Position numbers and translations under genes: made by a program. Positions 63,385 to 64,000 of a stretch of 64,000 nucleotides of DNA are shown here, piece by piece. The notes beneath the pieces were generated by a model. That model did no database searches. It worked only from the letters and a program-made list of their open reading frames with translations, and had not been told where the DNA came from. The stretch comes from Trabulsiella guamensis ATCC 49490 (GTDB lineage Bacteria > Pseudomonadota > Gammaproteobacteria > Enterobacterales > Enterobacteriaceae): the NCBI RefSeq assembly GCF_000734965.1, contig NZ_JMTB01000126.1:1-64000 (forward strand), given 5' to 3'. How positions within the stretch are numbered: the first letter of the stretch is position 1; every line of letters starts with the position of its first letter.

Positions 63385-63720
63385 ATGGAAACAACTAAGC
63401 CTTCATTTCAGGATGTACTGGAGTTTGTTCGCCTGTTCCGACGCAAGAACAAATTGCAGCGTGAAATCCAGGACGTTGAGAAAAAGATCCGTGACAACCA
63501 GAAGCGTGTTCTGCTGCTCGACAACCTGAGCGACTACATCAAGCCAGGCATGAGCGTCGATGCTATTCAGGGCATTATCGCCAGCATGAAAAGCGATTAC
63601 GAAGATCGTGTTGATGACTACATCATCAAAAATGCTGAGCTGTCCAAAGAACGCCGTGATATTTCAAAGAAGCTGAAAATCATGGGCGAAGTCAAAGTGC
63701 CTGAAGGTAAAACCGAATAA
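63385..63720 (+). CDS. yeeX: YeeX, DUF496 protein
   Basis: A 111-residue, highly charged helical protein, probably coiled coil from residue 20 to 50 ([20 protein letters not shown]). It belongs to the conserved DUF496 family; the family function is not known. A ribosome-binding site (AGGGGTG) precedes the ATG. The last few residues differ from E. coli, as is common in this family. Confidence 0.94.
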   Translation: METTKPSFQDVLEFVRLFRRKNKLQREIQDVEKKIRDNQKRVLLLDNLSDYIKPGMSVDAIQGIIASMKSDYEDRVDDYIIKNAELSKERRDISKKLKIMGEVKVPEGKTE

Positions 63721-63834
63721 ACCGGTTCGCGGTGAGAGCCTGGCTCTCGCCGTTTCCTCTTCCTTTCATCCTGATGTTTGTATGAATCTTATTTTATTCA
63801 AACCTGCCCCATTTCTGCATCAGGAACCCGCAAT

Positions 63835-64000
63835 ATGATTGTTATCACCGGTGGCGCCCGCAGCGGTAAAAGTCGCCATGCCGAGTCGTTGCTTAGTCAT
63901 TATCGTTCCGTGCTTTACATCGCGACATCGCAAATTTTCGATGACGAGATGGCAGAGCGGATTGCCCATCACCGCCAATATCGCCCGGCGCACTGGCGTA
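63835..64000 (+). CDS. cobU: Adenosylcobinamide kinase/guanylyltransferase CobU, N-terminal part
   Basis: Only the first 55 codons lie in the window. The P-loop [13 protein letters not shown] (residues 6-18), then [19 protein letters not shown] and [11 protein letters not shown], match CobU. This bifunctional enzyme phosphorylates adenosylcobinamide and activates it with GTP in the nucleotide-loop assembly of cobalamin. The gene is cut by the window edge. Confidence 0.93.
   Translation, partial: MIVITGGARSGKSRHAESLLSHYRSVLYIATSQIFDDEMAERIAHHRQYRPAHWR

Overview
The window is chromosomal DNA from a member of the Enterobacteriaceae close to Escherichia, Salmonella, Citrobacter and Enterobacter. 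The evidence is gene order and near-identical protein lengths: yegH, the full colanic acid cluster (wza to wcaM), galF, an O-antigen cluster, gnd, ugd, an epimerase gene, wzzB, the his operon, then yeeZ, yeeY, plaP, sbcB, dacD, sbmC, yeeA, yeeX and the start of cobU. I cannot fix the genus from sequence alone. The UDP-glucuronate 4-epimerase gene between ugd and wzzB argues against a standard E. coli K-12 layout.

Layout. 1-0.75 kb: a minus-strand HigBA-type toxin-antitoxin pair with two matching palindromic operators in front of it. 0.77-2.35 kb: yegH. 2.35-3.04 kb: a long leader with a possible RcsAB box and a JUMPstart/ops element. 3.04-25.6 kb: the colanic acid operon, 20 genes on the plus strand, covering export (wza, wzb, wzc), glycosyl- and acetyltransferases, GDP-fucose and GDP-mannose supply (gmd, fcl, gmm, manC, manB), initiation (wcaJ), flipping (wzxC), pyruvylation (wcaK) and wcaM. 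Many genes overlap by 1 to 4 bases, and inverted-repeat hairpins sit at several of the few real gaps. 25.7-26.6 kb: galF.

26.6-42.6 kb is the strain-specific O-antigen locus. It opens with a textbook JUMPstart/ops site and is more AT-rich than its flanks, most strongly at 34-38 kb. It encodes a legionaminic-acid-type nonulosonate pathway (legB, legC, legG, legI, legH, ptmE-like, legF), polymerase wzy, an unrecognised glycosyltransferase-like protein, flippase wzx, the UDP-N-acetyl-L-fucosamine pathway (fnlA, fnlB, fnlC), the FucNAc transferase wbuB and the cupin wbuC. WecA would start the unit with GlcNAc. With only two transferase candidates, the simplest product is a trisaccharide repeat of nonulosonate, L-FucNAc and GlcNAc. 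The most unusual feature is that wzy is split by one extra A in an A7 run. The next gene has the same kind of lesion at a second A7 run if its natural start is the ATG overlapping the wzy stop.

42.7-47.8 kb: gnd, ugd, a minus-strand UDP-glucuronate 4-epimerase and wzzB, the O-chain length regulator. 47.8-55.1 kb: the complete his operon on the minus strand with its seven-histidine leader peptide and attenuator. 55.2-64 kb: ordinary core genes, with a possible small RNA or attenuated leader before plaP and a LexA-like box before sbmC.
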